DNA of 64,000 nucleotides from Pseudolabrys sp. FHR47 (GTDB taxonomy: Bacteria; Pseudomonadota; Alphaproteobacteria; Rhizobiales; Xanthobacteraceae), in the NCBI RefSeq assembly GCF_005153485.1, contig NZ_CP039740.1, forward strand, positions 3,041,001-3,105,000, given 5' to 3'. The position numbers were made by a program, and so were the translations under genes. Numbering within the stretch: position 1 is the first letter of the stretch; each line of letters begins with the position of its first letter. This document shows, one piece after another, positions 35,161 through 44,101 of the stretch. A model generated the notes under the pieces. It was not told where the DNA came from. It was given only the letters and a program-made list of their open reading frames with translations, and did not search any database.

Positions 35161-37074
35161 TCAGTTGGTTTCGGCCTGCGGTGCCGGCACGCTTCTCGAG
35201 GCCGCCACACCGAAATAGTAGCGTCCACCGAAAATGACCGCGGCGATCAGGGCATAGGCGAAGATCGCGCGATAGAATTCGTGGACCGGACTGTACAGTG
35301 CGCAGACAGCACCAATCGCGAGCAGCGGCAGGCGCATCCACCATGGCAGCCTGCCGTCCGTATAGCCGATATAGCCGAGCACGATCAGAATTACGCCGCC
35401 GGAAATCGCCAGCGCCGTGCTGACGATCTCGAACCATGTACCGCGAAACGTCAGCGCCGGCTCGTAGATGAAGGCGATGCCGACGATGAAGCCGCCGGTC
35501 GCCATGCGAAAGGCGTGGAAGCCGGTCGACATCGGATTGGCCCGCGCGATGGCGGCGGCCGCATAGGATGCCGCGGCCACCGGCGGTGTCGCATCGGCCA
35601 GCACCGCGAAATACAGAACGAACAGATGGATGCTCAGCAGCGATGCGACATTGTATTCGGCGATCAGCGGCGCGCCGATTGCGGCGGTGATGATATAAGC
35701 GGGCGTCGTCGGCACCCCCATGCCGAGGAACAGGCAACACGCCGCGATCAGGATCACGAGCAGCAGCAGCGATCCGCCGGCCAACGTCTTGATGATGCCG
35801 GTGAACGCAAGCAACAGGCCGGTATTGGTGAGGCCGGCAGTGATGATGCCGGCTGCCGTCACCGCCACCGCAATAATGCAGATCGTCTGGCCGGCGCTGA
35901 CCAGCGAATCGAACACCTGCCGGGCCGTCATCCACGAATGACGGCGGATATAGGAGGAAACGAACACCGCGATGGTCGCCCAGAATGCGGCCATATAGGG
36001 CGAGAAGCCCTGCGCCATCAGCGTGATCAAAATGATCAGCGGAATGGCGAAATGAATGTCGCGCAGCACGTCCCGGAAGCTGGCGATCTCTTCCGGCGGC
36101 AGCGCACCGATGCCGAGACGCTTGGCGTGAAAATGAACACTGACGAAAATAGCGGCGTAATAGAGCACGGCGCCCATCGCGGCGGCGACGATGATATCGA
36201 GATACGGGACCGAGATCATTTCCGCCATGACGAAGGCCGCGGCGCCCATCACCGGCGGCATGATCAGGCCGCCGACACTCGCCGCCGCCTCGATGCCGCC
36301 AGCCAGTGGCGCTGGGAAACCAAGGCGTTTCATCTGCGGAATGGTGAGCGACCCCGTCACAACGACGTTCGCAACCGACGAGCCACTGGTCATGCCGAAC
36401 AGGCCGGATTCGATGACACACACTTTCGCCGGCCCGCCCGTGAAACGGCCGGCGGCGAAGCTGCCGATATTCTGGAACAGATGCCCCATGCCGCTGCCTT
36501 GAAGAAAGGCGCCGAACACCAGGAAGGCGGCAACGATCGTCGCCGAAATGCCGGTGAGCTGACCGTAAAGGCCGCTGCCATTCATCAGATAGAGAATGTC
36601 GGCCACCTGGTTGTAGGGCAGATCGCGGTAGTACCAGACGCCCGGCAGCAGATGGCAGATGAACATATAGAGGATGACCAGCGCCGTCAGGATCGACAGC
36701 GCGATCGACAGTGCGCGGCGCACCGCTTCCAGCACCAGCAGAGTGAGCGCCGTCGCCAGCACCATTTCGGTCATCGTCAGAGGATCGATGAAGGCGCTGC
36801 GGTCATAGACCCGCTCTGGATGCAGATAGATGTAGAGGCTCGGCAGGAATGCGATCACCGCGAGCACCCAGTCGAGAATGCTTGGCCGCGATTTCGGCGA
36901 CGTCGGGAGCGCCGGATAAAGCAGGAAGACCGGCGGTACGGCCAGCATCAGATGGATACTGGCCAGCTTCAAAGGTTCCGGAAAGCCAAAGCCGGTGAAA
37001 TAGAAATGGACGATGGCCGTCACGGCGAGCCAGACGGCAATCATCAGTTTGATCGGGCCTTCGAGCTGTCTCAT
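35161..37074 (-). CDS. TRAP transporter fused permease (DctQM, TAXI-associated)
   Basis: This 637-residue polytopic protein has the fused small (4TM) and large subunit layout of TAXI-TRAP systems, ending RYYFGVAASRSVPAP. The large-subunit signature appears as SGSSVANVVVTGSLTIPQM, and glycine-rich GMGVPTTPAYIITAAIGAP is present in the second half. It imports using a sodium gradient rather than ATP. It is encoded directly after its TAXI binding protein, with a hairpin between. Substrate unknown; amino acid-like from context. Confidence 0.9.
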   Translation of the reverse strand: MRQLEGPIKLMIAVWLAVTAIVHFYFTGFGFPEPLKLASIHLMLAVPPVFLLYPALPTSPKSRPSILDWVLAVIAFLPSLYIYLHPERVYDRSAFIDPLTMTEMVLATALTLLVLEAVRRALSIALSILTALVILYMFICHLLPGVWYYRDLPYNQVADILYLMNGSGLYGQLTGISATIVAAFLVFGAFLQGSGMGHLFQNIGSFAAGRFTGGPAKVCVIESGLFGMTSGSSVANVVVTGSLTIPQMKRLGFPAPLAGGIEAAASVGGLIMPPVMGAAAFVMAEMISVPYLDIIVAAAMGAVLYYAAIFVSVHFHAKRLGIGALPPEEIASFRDVLRDIHFAIPLIILITLMAQGFSPYMAAFWATIAVFVSSYIRRHSWMTARQVFDSLVSAGQTICIIAVAVTAAGIITAGLTNTGLLLAFTGIIKTLAGGSLLLLVILIAACCLFLGMGVPTTPAYIITAAIGAPLIAEYNVASLLSIHLFVLYFAVLADATPPVAAASYAAAAIARANPMSTGFHAFRMATGGFIVGIAFIYEPALTFRGTWFEIVSTALAISGGVILIVLGYIGYTDGRLPWWMRLPLLAIGAVCALYSPVHEFYRAIFAYALIAAVIFGGRYYFGVAASRSVPAPQAETN

Positions 37075-37103
37075 CGCTTTGGCTTTCTTCTTGGAGCCAC
37101 GAC

Positions 37104-37134
37104 GGCAGACGCCCGCCCGACACGGGCGCCTGCC
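37104..37134 (-). promoter_or_regulatory. Stem-loop between TAXI binding-protein and TRAP permease genes
   Basis: GGCAGACGCCCG and CGGGCGCCTGCC form 12-base arms with one mismatch around a 7-base loop, in the 73-bp gap after the binding-protein stop. It has no U-tract, like the other three binding-protein-linked hairpins of this window. Confidence 0.6.
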
Positions 37135-37147
37135 GGCGGCGCGCCGA

Positions 37148-38146
37148 TTACTTCATGAAACCCAATTCTTTATAGGCCTTTTCGGCGCCGGGGTGCAGCG
37201 GCACCGGCTGATCCTTCCAGGCCCGCGCCGGATCGTATTCGCCGAGCACCTTATAGATGTTGCCGAACGAGCCGCGGCTTTCGATCAAAGTCTTGGTGAT
37301 CTTGTAAACGTCGTTATCGGGCAGCTTCGACGACACCAGGATCACGGCCTCGAGAGACGTCACCGGCAGATCGGCATCGCCGGACTGAAGGCCGGTATAC
37401 GCCTTGGCCTTGATCACGCTCTTGCCGTAGCCGAATTGCGAGGCAAGATGATCCATCAGGGCTTTCGGGAATGCGACCAGTTTCGCGGCGCGTCGCCCGT
37501 TCTGTATTTCGAGTGCGATGCCGGTCGGCGCGCTGCCGGCGCCCCACAGCACATCGACCTGATTGTCCTGGAATGCCGAGACGAGTTGGCTGTAATTGGC
37601 ATTGATCAGCTTGCCACCCGCCTGCGCAATCTTGTCGCCCGAATTGTTGTAGAAGGTCAGCGCGCGCTGCAGCGTCAGTTCTTCCGAGGTCGCGCGCGGC
37701 GACGTGCCAATACGGATTTTCGGATCGGCGAGAATCTGGTCGAGCGGCCGCTTTTCGTCGGCCGGCACGATGACGTGGAATTCCGCCGGGGCCCAGGTGC
37801 CGCCTATCGAGCGCAGCGACGGCATTTTCTTGTCGTAAGGCGCTTCGCCCTTGGTCGCGGCCGCGGCCAGAAAGTCGATGCCCATGCCGATCTGGGCGAT
37901 ACCGTTCTCGATCAGCGCCGGATTGTCGCGACCACCGCCGGGAACGATACGGATTTTGATGTCCTGATTCTTCTCCATCACGATGTTGGCGAGACCCGTG
38001 ACGATGGTGTACCAGCTTCCGCCCGGCGAACCGGCGGCCCACACATAGTTCTCGACCGCCTTGGCCGGCGAAGCCTGGGCGATGAAAAGTGCAGCGGCCG
38101 CAATGGCCCCGGCCTGCAACACGAACCGTTTCGTTAAAGCATTCAT
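37148..38146 (-). CDS. TAXI-family TRAP transporter substrate-binding protein
   Basis: This 332-residue periplasmic protein from the ATG at 38146 is preceded by AAAGGAG. A signal peptide (FVLQAGAIAAAALFIAQASPAKA) precedes the TAXI-type opening YVWAAGSPGGSWYTIVTGLANIV. It should capture the substrate and hand it to the fused TRAP permease. The open frame extends upstream in phase but adds no signal, so the shorter start is used. It lies 37 bp after the PLP lyase gene. Confidence 0.9.
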   Translation of the reverse strand: MNALTKRFVLQAGAIAAAALFIAQASPAKAVENYVWAAGSPGGSWYTIVTGLANIVMEKNQDIKIRIVPGGGRDNPALIENGIAQIGMGIDFLAAAATKGEAPYDKKMPSLRSIGGTWAPAEFHVIVPADEKRPLDQILADPKIRIGTSPRATSEELTLQRALTFYNNSGDKIAQAGGKLINANYSQLVSAFQDNQVDVLWGAGSAPTGIALEIQNGRRAAKLVAFPKALMDHLASQFGYGKSVIKAKAYTGLQSGDADLPVTSLEAVILVSSKLPDNDVYKITKTLIESRGSFGNIYKVLGEYDPARAWKDQPVPLHPGAEKAYKELGFMK

Positions 38147-38183
38147 GACCGTCTCCTTTTTACTCGACATGATGAAATTCAGA

Positions 38184-39404
38184 TCAGCCCGCCGAAGCTC
38201 TTGCATCAATCTTGGCGAGGTTGATGTGCTGCAAGCCTTGCGCGAGATCGCGCTTGAGGTCGTCGATGTGTTCGAGGCCGATATAGAGGCGGACCAGCAC
38301 GCCTTCTTCCGTCCATTGCGTCGCCGTTCGCGCATGCGCCGGGTCGCCGTGCAGGACGAGGCTTTCGAAACCGCCCCATGAAAAACCGAGCGCAAAAAGC
38401 TTCAGACTTTCGATGAAGGCGGTCGCCTGTTGCATCGAGGAGGTGTTAAGGACGATGGCGAACAAACCCGACGCGCCCTCGAAATCGCGTTTCCAGATCG
38501 AGTGATCGGGATGCGACGGCAGGCCGGGATGAATGACCCGGCGAACCTGTGGCATGGTCTCGAGCCAGGACGCCAGTGCCAGACCCGATTCCTGATGCTG
38601 CCTGAGCCGCGCCGCCAGCGTTCGCAGGCCCCGCGCGGCGAGATACACATCATCAGGCGATGCATGATAGCCAAGCCAGTTCGCTGCCTCGCGCAGCGCG
38701 CGATAATGCTCCGCGCCGCATGTCACGAGACCGAGCATCGCGTCGGAATGGCCGACGATGAATTTGGTGGCGGACTGGGCGACGATATCGACGCCGAGCG
38801 CCATCGGCTTGCAAAACAGCGCCGTCGCCCAGGTGTTGTCGCAGACTGTGATCACTCCGCGCTCGCGGGCGGCCTTGCAGATCGCCGGGATGTCCTGGAC
38901 TTCGAAGGTCAGCGAGCCCGGCGATTCCAGATAGACCAGGCGCGTATTCGGCTTGAACAGCGCGGCGATGCCGGCGCCGATGCGCGGATCGTAATAAGTA
39001 ACCTCGATGCCATTGCGGGCGATGAAGGCGCCGAGGCTGGTGCGCACCGGCTCGTAGACGGCGTCCGTCACCAGGACGTGATCGCCGGGCTTGAGAAACG
39101 CCACCAGCGGCAACACGCAGGCGGCAAGCCCGGACGGGACGGCAATCGAGCCGTAGCCGCCTTCAAGCTGAGAGATCGCGTCTTCAAAGGCGAAGGTGTC
39201 CGGCGTTCCAAACCGGCCGTAGAACACCTGTCCCTTGTCGAAACGGTGTTTTTTGGCCTCGTCAATGTCGCCGACCTTGTCGAAGACGATGGTCGAGGCG
39301 CGATGGACCGGGACATTAACAGCACCGGAGTGCGACTCCGGATGCCGGCCAACATGACCGACCAGAGTTTCGGCGCGCCAATCGCTGGGATCCATGTCTG
39401 GCAT
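38184..39404 (-). CDS. Cystathionine beta-lyase-like PLP enzyme (Cys/Met metabolism family)
   Basis: These 406 residues (from ATG 39404; ATG 39425 and ATG 39395 also possible; AGGA precedes 39404) form a fold-type I PLP enzyme. It has FYGRFGTPDTFAFEDAISQLEGG, the PLP-ring Asp in TVCDNTW (Asp189) and the Schiff-base lysine in SATKFIVGHSD (Lys214). Such lyases cleave C-S bonds of cystathionine or S-substituted cysteines to pyruvate, ammonia and a thiol. It is the first gene of the importer/racemase/dehydrogenase operon and divergent from the GntR gene. Confidence 0.85.
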   Translation of the reverse strand: MPDMDPSDWRAETLVGHVGRHPESHSGAVNVPVHRASTIVFDKVGDIDEAKKHRFDKGQVFYGRFGTPDTFAFEDAISQLEGGYGSIAVPSGLAACVLPLVAFLKPGDHVLVTDAVYEPVRTSLGAFIARNGIEVTYYDPRIGAGIAALFKPNTRLVYLESPGSLTFEVQDIPAICKAARERGVITVCDNTWATALFCKPMALGVDIVAQSATKFIVGHSDAMLGLVTCGAEHYRALREAANWLGYHASPDDVYLAARGLRTLAARLRQHQESGLALASWLETMPQVRRVIHPGLPSHPDHSIWKRDFEGASGLFAIVLNTSSMQQATAFIESLKLFALGFSWGGFESLVLHGDPAHARTATQWTEEGVLVRLYIGLEHIDDLKRDLAQGLQHINLAKIDARASAG

Positions 39405-39454
39405 GCCCAATCCTGATCGCTGCATTTATCCGGCATAATTATCCTGACTCATCT

Positions 39455-39500
39455 GCATGCCATTCGTCAATCTTGTATACCAAATAAAAAAATGGCATGC
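39455..39500. promoter_or_regulatory. 10-bp perfect inverted repeat flanking TTGTATAC; candidate GntR operator
   Basis: GCATGCCATT (39455-39464) and AATGGCATGC (39491-39500) are perfect 10-base inverted arms around 26 bases that include TTGTATACCAA (39473-39483), a GntR/FCD core like the one at 14085. The site lies in the 212-bp gap between the PLP lyase operon (minus) and the GntR operon (plus), so it probably controls both. The rest of the gap shows no gene. Confidence 0.6.
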
Positions 39501-39616
39501 TCTTTATCGGCGCGAAGACAGGCCGTTCGTGCCACCAGACGGTCGCCCACAGGGGCCGTTGTTCGCCAAGAGGCTGCGTGCCGATATTCGATTCAGGGAA
39601 TCGAAGGATTCGACAT

Positions 39617-40315
39617 ATGGACACCGCCGTTCCGCCGACACCGCTGCCGCAGCAAGTGGCGGACTACATCCGCGACCTGATCATTCACGACCGGCTCAAG
39701 CCGGGCGAACGCATCCGCGAACGGGCGATTGCAGACACGCTCAGCGTGTCGCGAACGCCGATGCGCGAAGCCCTCAAGATCCTGGCGATGGAACGGCTGG
39801 TCGAACTCAAGCCGAATCGCAGCGCCGTTGTCGTCAACGCGACCGACACCGAAATCGCCAATATGCTCACCGTCTATACCGAGCTCGAAGGGCTCGGCGG
39901 CAAGATCGCCTGCCGTATGGCGACCGAGGCCGATTTCGGACGCGTGGCGCGTTATCATCAGGTTCTCATCGACGCGTTTGAGAAAGAGGATCGCGCCGCC
40001 TATTTCGCCGCGAACCAGGCGCTGCACCTCGCGATCATCGCGGCCTCGCGCAATCCGACGCTCATCGAGATGCACGGCCATCTCAATATCCGCCTCTACC
40101 GCATCCGTTATCTCGCCGTGATGCGGCTGCAGGAGTGGCGCGCCGCCGCCAGCGAACACGCTCCTCTCGTCGAAGCGCTGATGCAGCGCGACGGCGACCG
40201 TCTCGCTTTCCTGCTCAAGGAACACCTGGGTTTCGCCTGGCGATTGATCGAATCCTGGGTGCCGCCGAAGCCCGTCTTCAATGTCCAGTCTCTGGAAGAC
40301 GCCACCGGTGGCTAA
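39617..40315 (+). CDS. GntR-family transcriptional regulator (FCD subfamily)
   Basis: This 232-residue regulator from the ATG at 39617 (GAAGGATT 9 bases before) has a winged helix at residues 8-75 (RIRERAIADTLSVSRTPMREALKIL ... KPNRSAVVV). An FCD ligand domain follows (YTELEGLGGKIA, NQALHLAIIAAS, SEHAPLVEALM). The open frame extends upstream into the operator region and is rejected. It is the first gene of an operon with the quinone reductase, the BisC-like enzyme and RidA, and divergent from the PLP-lyase/TRAP operon. Confidence 0.88.
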   Translation: MDTAVPPTPLPQQVADYIRDLIIHDRLKPGERIRERAIADTLSVSRTPMREALKILAMERLVELKPNRSAVVVNATDTEIANMLTVYTELEGLGGKIACRMATEADFGRVARYHQVLIDAFEKEDRAAYFAANQALHLAIIAASRNPTLIEMHGHLNIRLYRIRYLAVMRLQEWRAAASEHAPLVEALMQRDGDRLAFLLKEHLGFAWRLIESWVPPKPVFNVQSLEDATGG

Positions 40316-40360
40316 CGTCCGGTCGGCCAAGTTTATCGCGTAGAAAGAAGAGTGCCTGCT

Positions 40361-41335
40361 GTGTCTAAAGCAATCATCCAGGATACCTTTGGCGGCCCCG
40401 AAGTTATGGGGTGGCGCGAGCGGCCGGACGCCGCGCCCGGACCCGGCGAGGTTCTCGTCCGCCACACCGCCATCGGCGTCAATTTCATCGATATCTACTG
40501 CCGGCGCGGCAGCATTCCGCTGATGAAAGTGCCCGGCACGCCGGGCATGGAGGCGGCCGGCGTCGTGGAAAGCATCGGCCCAGATGTGACCACTCTCACC
40601 GTTGGACAGCGCGTCGGCTATGTCATGCCGGCGCCTGGCGCTTACTGTGAGCGCCGCATCGTTCCGGCCGAGCGCATGATCGCCCTGCCCGACGATATCG
40701 ACGATCGCTCCGCCGCGGCGATGCTGCTCAAGGGCATGACGGCCGAGCAGTTGCTGCACAAAAGCACGCAGGCAACCGCCGGCGACACCGTGCTGATCCA
40801 TGCGGCAGCCGGCGGCGTCGGCCTGCTTTTGACCGCCTGGGCCAAGGCGCTGGGCTGCACCGTGATCGGCACTGTCGGCTCCAAGGCCAAAGTCGGCATG
40901 GTGCGCGAAGCCGGCGCCGATCATGTCATCGTCTCGACCGAAGAAGATGTTGTCGCCGCCGTTAATACCATCACGCAAGGGCGCGGCTGCCGTTATATCT
41001 ATGACGGCGTCGGCGCCGACACGTTTGAACTGTCGCTCAAGACGGTCGCCAAATTCGGCCATGTCGTCAGCTTCGGCAGTTCGTCAGGCGCGGTGCCGCC
41101 GGTCAATATCGCCGTGCTGTCGCCGAAATGCGTTGTGCTGTCGCGACCGCAGGTGTTCCCTTATATCGCCGAGCGCGCCGACCTAACCGCGGCGTCCAAC
41201 AATCTGTTCGCCGCGATGCGCAAGAAGATCATCAAGAGCGACATCAAGCACACTTATGCGCTGGCCGATGCCGCCACCGCGCACCGCGACCTTGAATCCC
41301 GGCGCACCGTCGGGCAGATCGTATTGCTGCCATAA
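40361..41335 (+). CDS. NADPH:quinone oxidoreductase (zeta-crystallin-like MDR)
   Basis: This 324-residue zinc-free medium-chain reductase from the GTG at 40361 (the purine-rich GAAAGAAG ends about 10 bases before) has HTAIGVNFIDIYCRRG near residue 35, VIESIGP-like glycine motif (VVESIGPDV), and the NADPH-binding LIHAAAGGVGLLLTAWAKALG. A GTG at 40352 is in frame but too close to the purine tract. Zeta-crystallin relatives reduce quinones or alkenals. Here it lies 45 bp after the regulator and 20 bp before the BisC-like gene. Confidence 0.9.
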   Translation: MSKAIIQDTFGGPEVMGWRERPDAAPGPGEVLVRHTAIGVNFIDIYCRRGSIPLMKVPGTPGMEAAGVVESIGPDVTTLTVGQRVGYVMPAPGAYCERRIVPAERMIALPDDIDDRSAAAMLLKGMTAEQLLHKSTQATAGDTVLIHAAAGGVGLLLTAWAKALGCTVIGTVGSKAKVGMVREAGADHVIVSTEEDVVAAVNTITQGRGCRYIYDGVGADTFELSLKTVAKFGHVVSFGSSSGAVPPVNIAVLSPKCVVLSRPQVFPYIAERADLTAASNNLFAAMRKKIIKSDIKHTYALADAATAHRDLESRRTVGQIVLLP

Positions 41336-41355
41336 CGAACCCAACCAGAGCCGCC

Positions 41356-43671
41356 ATGCTTCCCGAGCCCGACCGCCACACGATCGCCACGCATTGGGGC
41401 ACATACCATGCGCAATTCGAGGCCGGGAAGCTTGTTGCGCTCAAACCGGTCGATGGCGACCCCGACCCCTCGCCTCTTTCCGAGGGCATGATCGAGGCGC
41501 TCGGCAGCCCGGTTCGTATTCGGCGTCCTGCCGTGCGCAAGTCCTTTCTAAAGAACGGCCACCGCGCTGGCGGGAAGCTGCGCGGCGCCGAGCCTTTCAT
41601 CGAAGTCCCCTGGGATGAGGCGCTCGATCTTGCCGCTTCCGAACTCGATCGCGTCCGCAAGGCCCATGGCAATGGCGCGATTTATGGCGGCTCCTATGGA
41701 TGGGCCAGCGCCGGCCGCTTTCATCATGCGCAGAGCCAGATCCACCGCTTCCTCAATTGCATCGGCGGCTATGTCAAATCGGTGCAGAACTACAGCTACG
41801 CCGCAGCCGACACCATCGTCCCGCATATCATCGGCGACAAGCGCGGATTGGTGTCACATCACACCACCTGGCCGGTGATCGCCCATTACTCCAAGCTCAT
41901 TGTGATGTTCGGCGGCGCGCCGCGCAAGAACGCGCAGGTCAGCTCCGGCGGCATTTCGCGGCACATCCTGCGGGAGTCGCTCGATCAGGCGCGGTGCAAC
42001 GGCGCCCAACTTATTTCCATCAGCCCGATCCGCGATGACACGGAAGGCGCCGAATGGCTGCCTATCCGGCCCGGCACCGACGTCGCGCTGATGCTGGGCA
42101 TCGCGCACACTTTGCTCGTCGAAAACCTGGCGGACCGCGCTTTCCTCGACCGCTACACCACAGGCTTCGATCGCTTCACCAGCTATCTCAATGGCCGCAG
42201 CGACGGCGTGGTGAAAAGCGCCGACTGGGCGGCGGCGATCGCCGACATTCCGGCCGACACCATTCGCGATCTGGCGCGTCGCATGGCGGCAAGTCGCACC
42301 ATGATCCAGATGGCGTGGTCGCTGCAGCGCGCCGATCATGGCGAACAGCCTTACTGGATGGCGATCACGCTCGCCGCCATGCTGGGCCAGATCGGCCTGC
42401 CCGGCGGCGGCTTCGGTTTCGGTTATGGCTCGGTCAACGGCGTCGGCCATGCCACGCCGGAGATCGGATGGCCGTCACTGCCGCAGGGCGACAACAAGAT
42501 CAGCGATTACATCCCGGTCGCGCGTATCACCGACATGCTGCTCGATCCCGGCGGCCGTTACGATTTCAACGGCGAGAGCCGCGTTTATCCCGACATCCGG
42601 CTGGTCTACTGGGCCGGCGGCAATCCCTTCCATCATCATCAGGACCTCAACCGCCTGCGGCAGGCATGGCAGCGCCCGGAAACTGTCATCGTTCATGACT
42701 CGTGGTGGAATGCACTCGCCCGCCATGCCGACATCGTCCTGCCGGCGACGACCGTGCTGGAACGGAATGACATCGCCGCGTCGGCGCGCGACCGTTTCAT
42801 CGCCGCGTCGCACCGCGTGGCGACGCCTGCCGGCGAAGCGCGCGATGATTTTGCGATCTTCTCAGCGATGGCCGAACGCCTCGGCGCCGCGGAAGTCTTT
42901 ACCGACGGCCGCGATACCGAAGGCTGGCTACGTTATCTGTTTACGCTTGCCCGGCAGAAGCTCGAAGCGGCGGGACACGCCCTGCCTGACTTCGAAACCT
43001 TCTGGAAAGACGGCATGCATGTTCTACCTCAGCCCGAGCTGTCGCAGCAAAAGTCGTTGCTAACCGAGTATCGCGAAGCGCCCGAGCGCCATCCGCTGAA
43101 GACCCCGTCCGGGCGTATCGAGATTTTCTCGTCGACCATCGACAGCTTCGGTTACGCGGATTGTCCCGGCCACCCCGCCTGGCTCGAACCTTACGAATGG
43201 CTGGGCTCGGCCGAGGCTTCGCGCTTCGGCCTGCATCTGATCTCGAACCAGCCCGAAACGCGGCTGCACAGCCAGTACGACCATGTCGGCCGCTCGCATG
43301 CCAGCAAGATCAAGGGACGCGAGCCGCTGCGCATCAACCCGCTTGACGCCGGAAAACGCGGCATTGCCGACAACGACATCGTTCGCGTTTTCAACGACCG
43401 CGGCTCGTGTCTCGCCGTCGCTATCGTGTCCGATGCCTTACGTCCGAGCGTGGTGCAGCTCTCGACCGGCGCCTGGCTCGACCCGCTCGATCCCGCGCGC
43501 GACGGCTCGCTGGACAAGCACGGCAACCCCAATGTGCTCACGCGCGATCAAGGCACATCGAGCCTGGCCCAGGGCCCGAGCGCGCAAACCTGTCTGGTCG
43601 AGATCGAGAAATATTCGGAACCGGCACCGCCAATCACCGCCTTCGACCCGCCGGCCATCACCGAACGCTAG
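41356..43671 (+). CDS. Molybdopterin oxidoreductase, BisC/DMSO-TMAO reductase type, cytoplasmic
   Basis: This 771-residue bis-MGD enzyme has no signal peptide. The Mo-ligand region is YGGSYGWASAGRFHHAQSQ (candidate ligand Ser113), which is the biotin-sulfoxide/TMAO reductase form, not the Cys or SeCys of formate dehydrogenases. Later GGNPFHHHQDLNRLRQAW and the C-terminal molydop_binding domain (SNQPETRLHSQYDHVG) fit BisC. No N-terminal [4Fe-4S] cysteines are seen. It reduces S- or N-oxides; in this operon, with a C-S lyase and RidA, a sulfoxide amino acid is the likely substrate. Confidence 0.87.
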   Translation: MLPEPDRHTIATHWGTYHAQFEAGKLVALKPVDGDPDPSPLSEGMIEALGSPVRIRRPAVRKSFLKNGHRAGGKLRGAEPFIEVPWDEALDLAASELDRVRKAHGNGAIYGGSYGWASAGRFHHAQSQIHRFLNCIGGYVKSVQNYSYAAADTIVPHIIGDKRGLVSHHTTWPVIAHYSKLIVMFGGAPRKNAQVSSGGISRHILRESLDQARCNGAQLISISPIRDDTEGAEWLPIRPGTDVALMLGIAHTLLVENLADRAFLDRYTTGFDRFTSYLNGRSDGVVKSADWAAAIADIPADTIRDLARRMAASRTMIQMAWSLQRADHGEQPYWMAITLAAMLGQIGLPGGGFGFGYGSVNGVGHATPEIGWPSLPQGDNKISDYIPVARITDMLLDPGGRYDFNGESRVYPDIRLVYWAGGNPFHHHQDLNRLRQAWQRPETVIVHDSWWNALARHADIVLPATTVLERNDIAASARDRFIAASHRVATPAGEARDDFAIFSAMAERLGAAEVFTDGRDTEGWLRYLFTLARQKLEAAGHALPDFETFWKDGMHVLPQPELSQQKSLLTEYREAPERHPLKTPSGRIEIFSSTIDSFGYADCPGHPAWLEPYEWLGSAEASRFGLHLISNQPETRLHSQYDHVGRSHASKIKGREPLRINPLDAGKRGIADNDIVRVFNDRGSCLAVAIVSDALRPSVVQLSTGAWLDPLDPARDGSLDKHGNPNVLTRDQGTSSLAQGPSAQTCLVEIEKYSEPAPPITAFDPPAITER

Positions 43672-43703
43672 TCTTTATCAAGTCCACTCGAAATGAGAGC
43701 GTC

Positions 43704-44045
43704 ATGAAGCGAATTGACAAGAACAGCCGCCGCAGCCGCGCCGTCGTGGTCGGCAATATGGTGCATATGGGCGGCCAGGTGGCGGACGACAAAGCCGCCG
43801 ACATTCGCGTTCAGACCGCACAGACGCTCGCCAAGATTGACGCCCTGCTCGCCGAATGCGGCTCGTCGAAAGCCAAGCTGATCAGCGCCACGATCTGGCT
43901 CAAGAGCATGAGCGACTATGACGGCATGAACGATGTCTGGGACCGCTGGATCGACCCCGAGAATCCCCCGACGCGCGCCTGCGGCGAGGTGCGCCTCGCC
44001 GACGACCGCTATCTGGTCGAGATTATCGCCACCGCAATGCTCTGA
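43704..44045 (+). CDS. RidA/YjgF/YER057c-family enamine/imine deaminase-like protein
   Basis: This 113-residue protein from ATG 43704 (32 bp after the BisC-like stop) has the conserved Arg of Rid proteins in TRACGEVRLAD (Arg91), and the typical AQTLAKIDALLAECGS helix. RidA proteins hydrolyse the 2-aminoacrylate and other imines that PLP lyases and FAD amino-acid oxidases release. That activity would fit the neighbouring PLP lyase and amine dehydrogenase. The open frame extends upstream inside the BisC-like gene and is rejected. Convergent with the monooxygenase gene. Confidence 0.87.
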   Translation: MKRIDKNSRRSRAVVVGNMVHMGGQVADDKAADIRVQTAQTLAKIDALLAECGSSKAKLISATIWLKSMSDYDGMNDVWDRWIDPENPPTRACGEVRLADDRYLVEIIATAML

Positions 44046-44101
44046 CGGCGGCCACCGCAAACTTTGCCTTTAGATCCATCTGTCGCCGGCAGAAAAGACA
44101 C

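Noticed and set aside
34852..37158. A 768-codon open frame on the plus strand, antisense to the TRAP permease
   Set aside because: Its composition is rich in Arg, Asp, His and Gln with no recognisable domain, and the opposite strand encodes a clear fused TRAP permease. High-GC codon bias explains the open frame.
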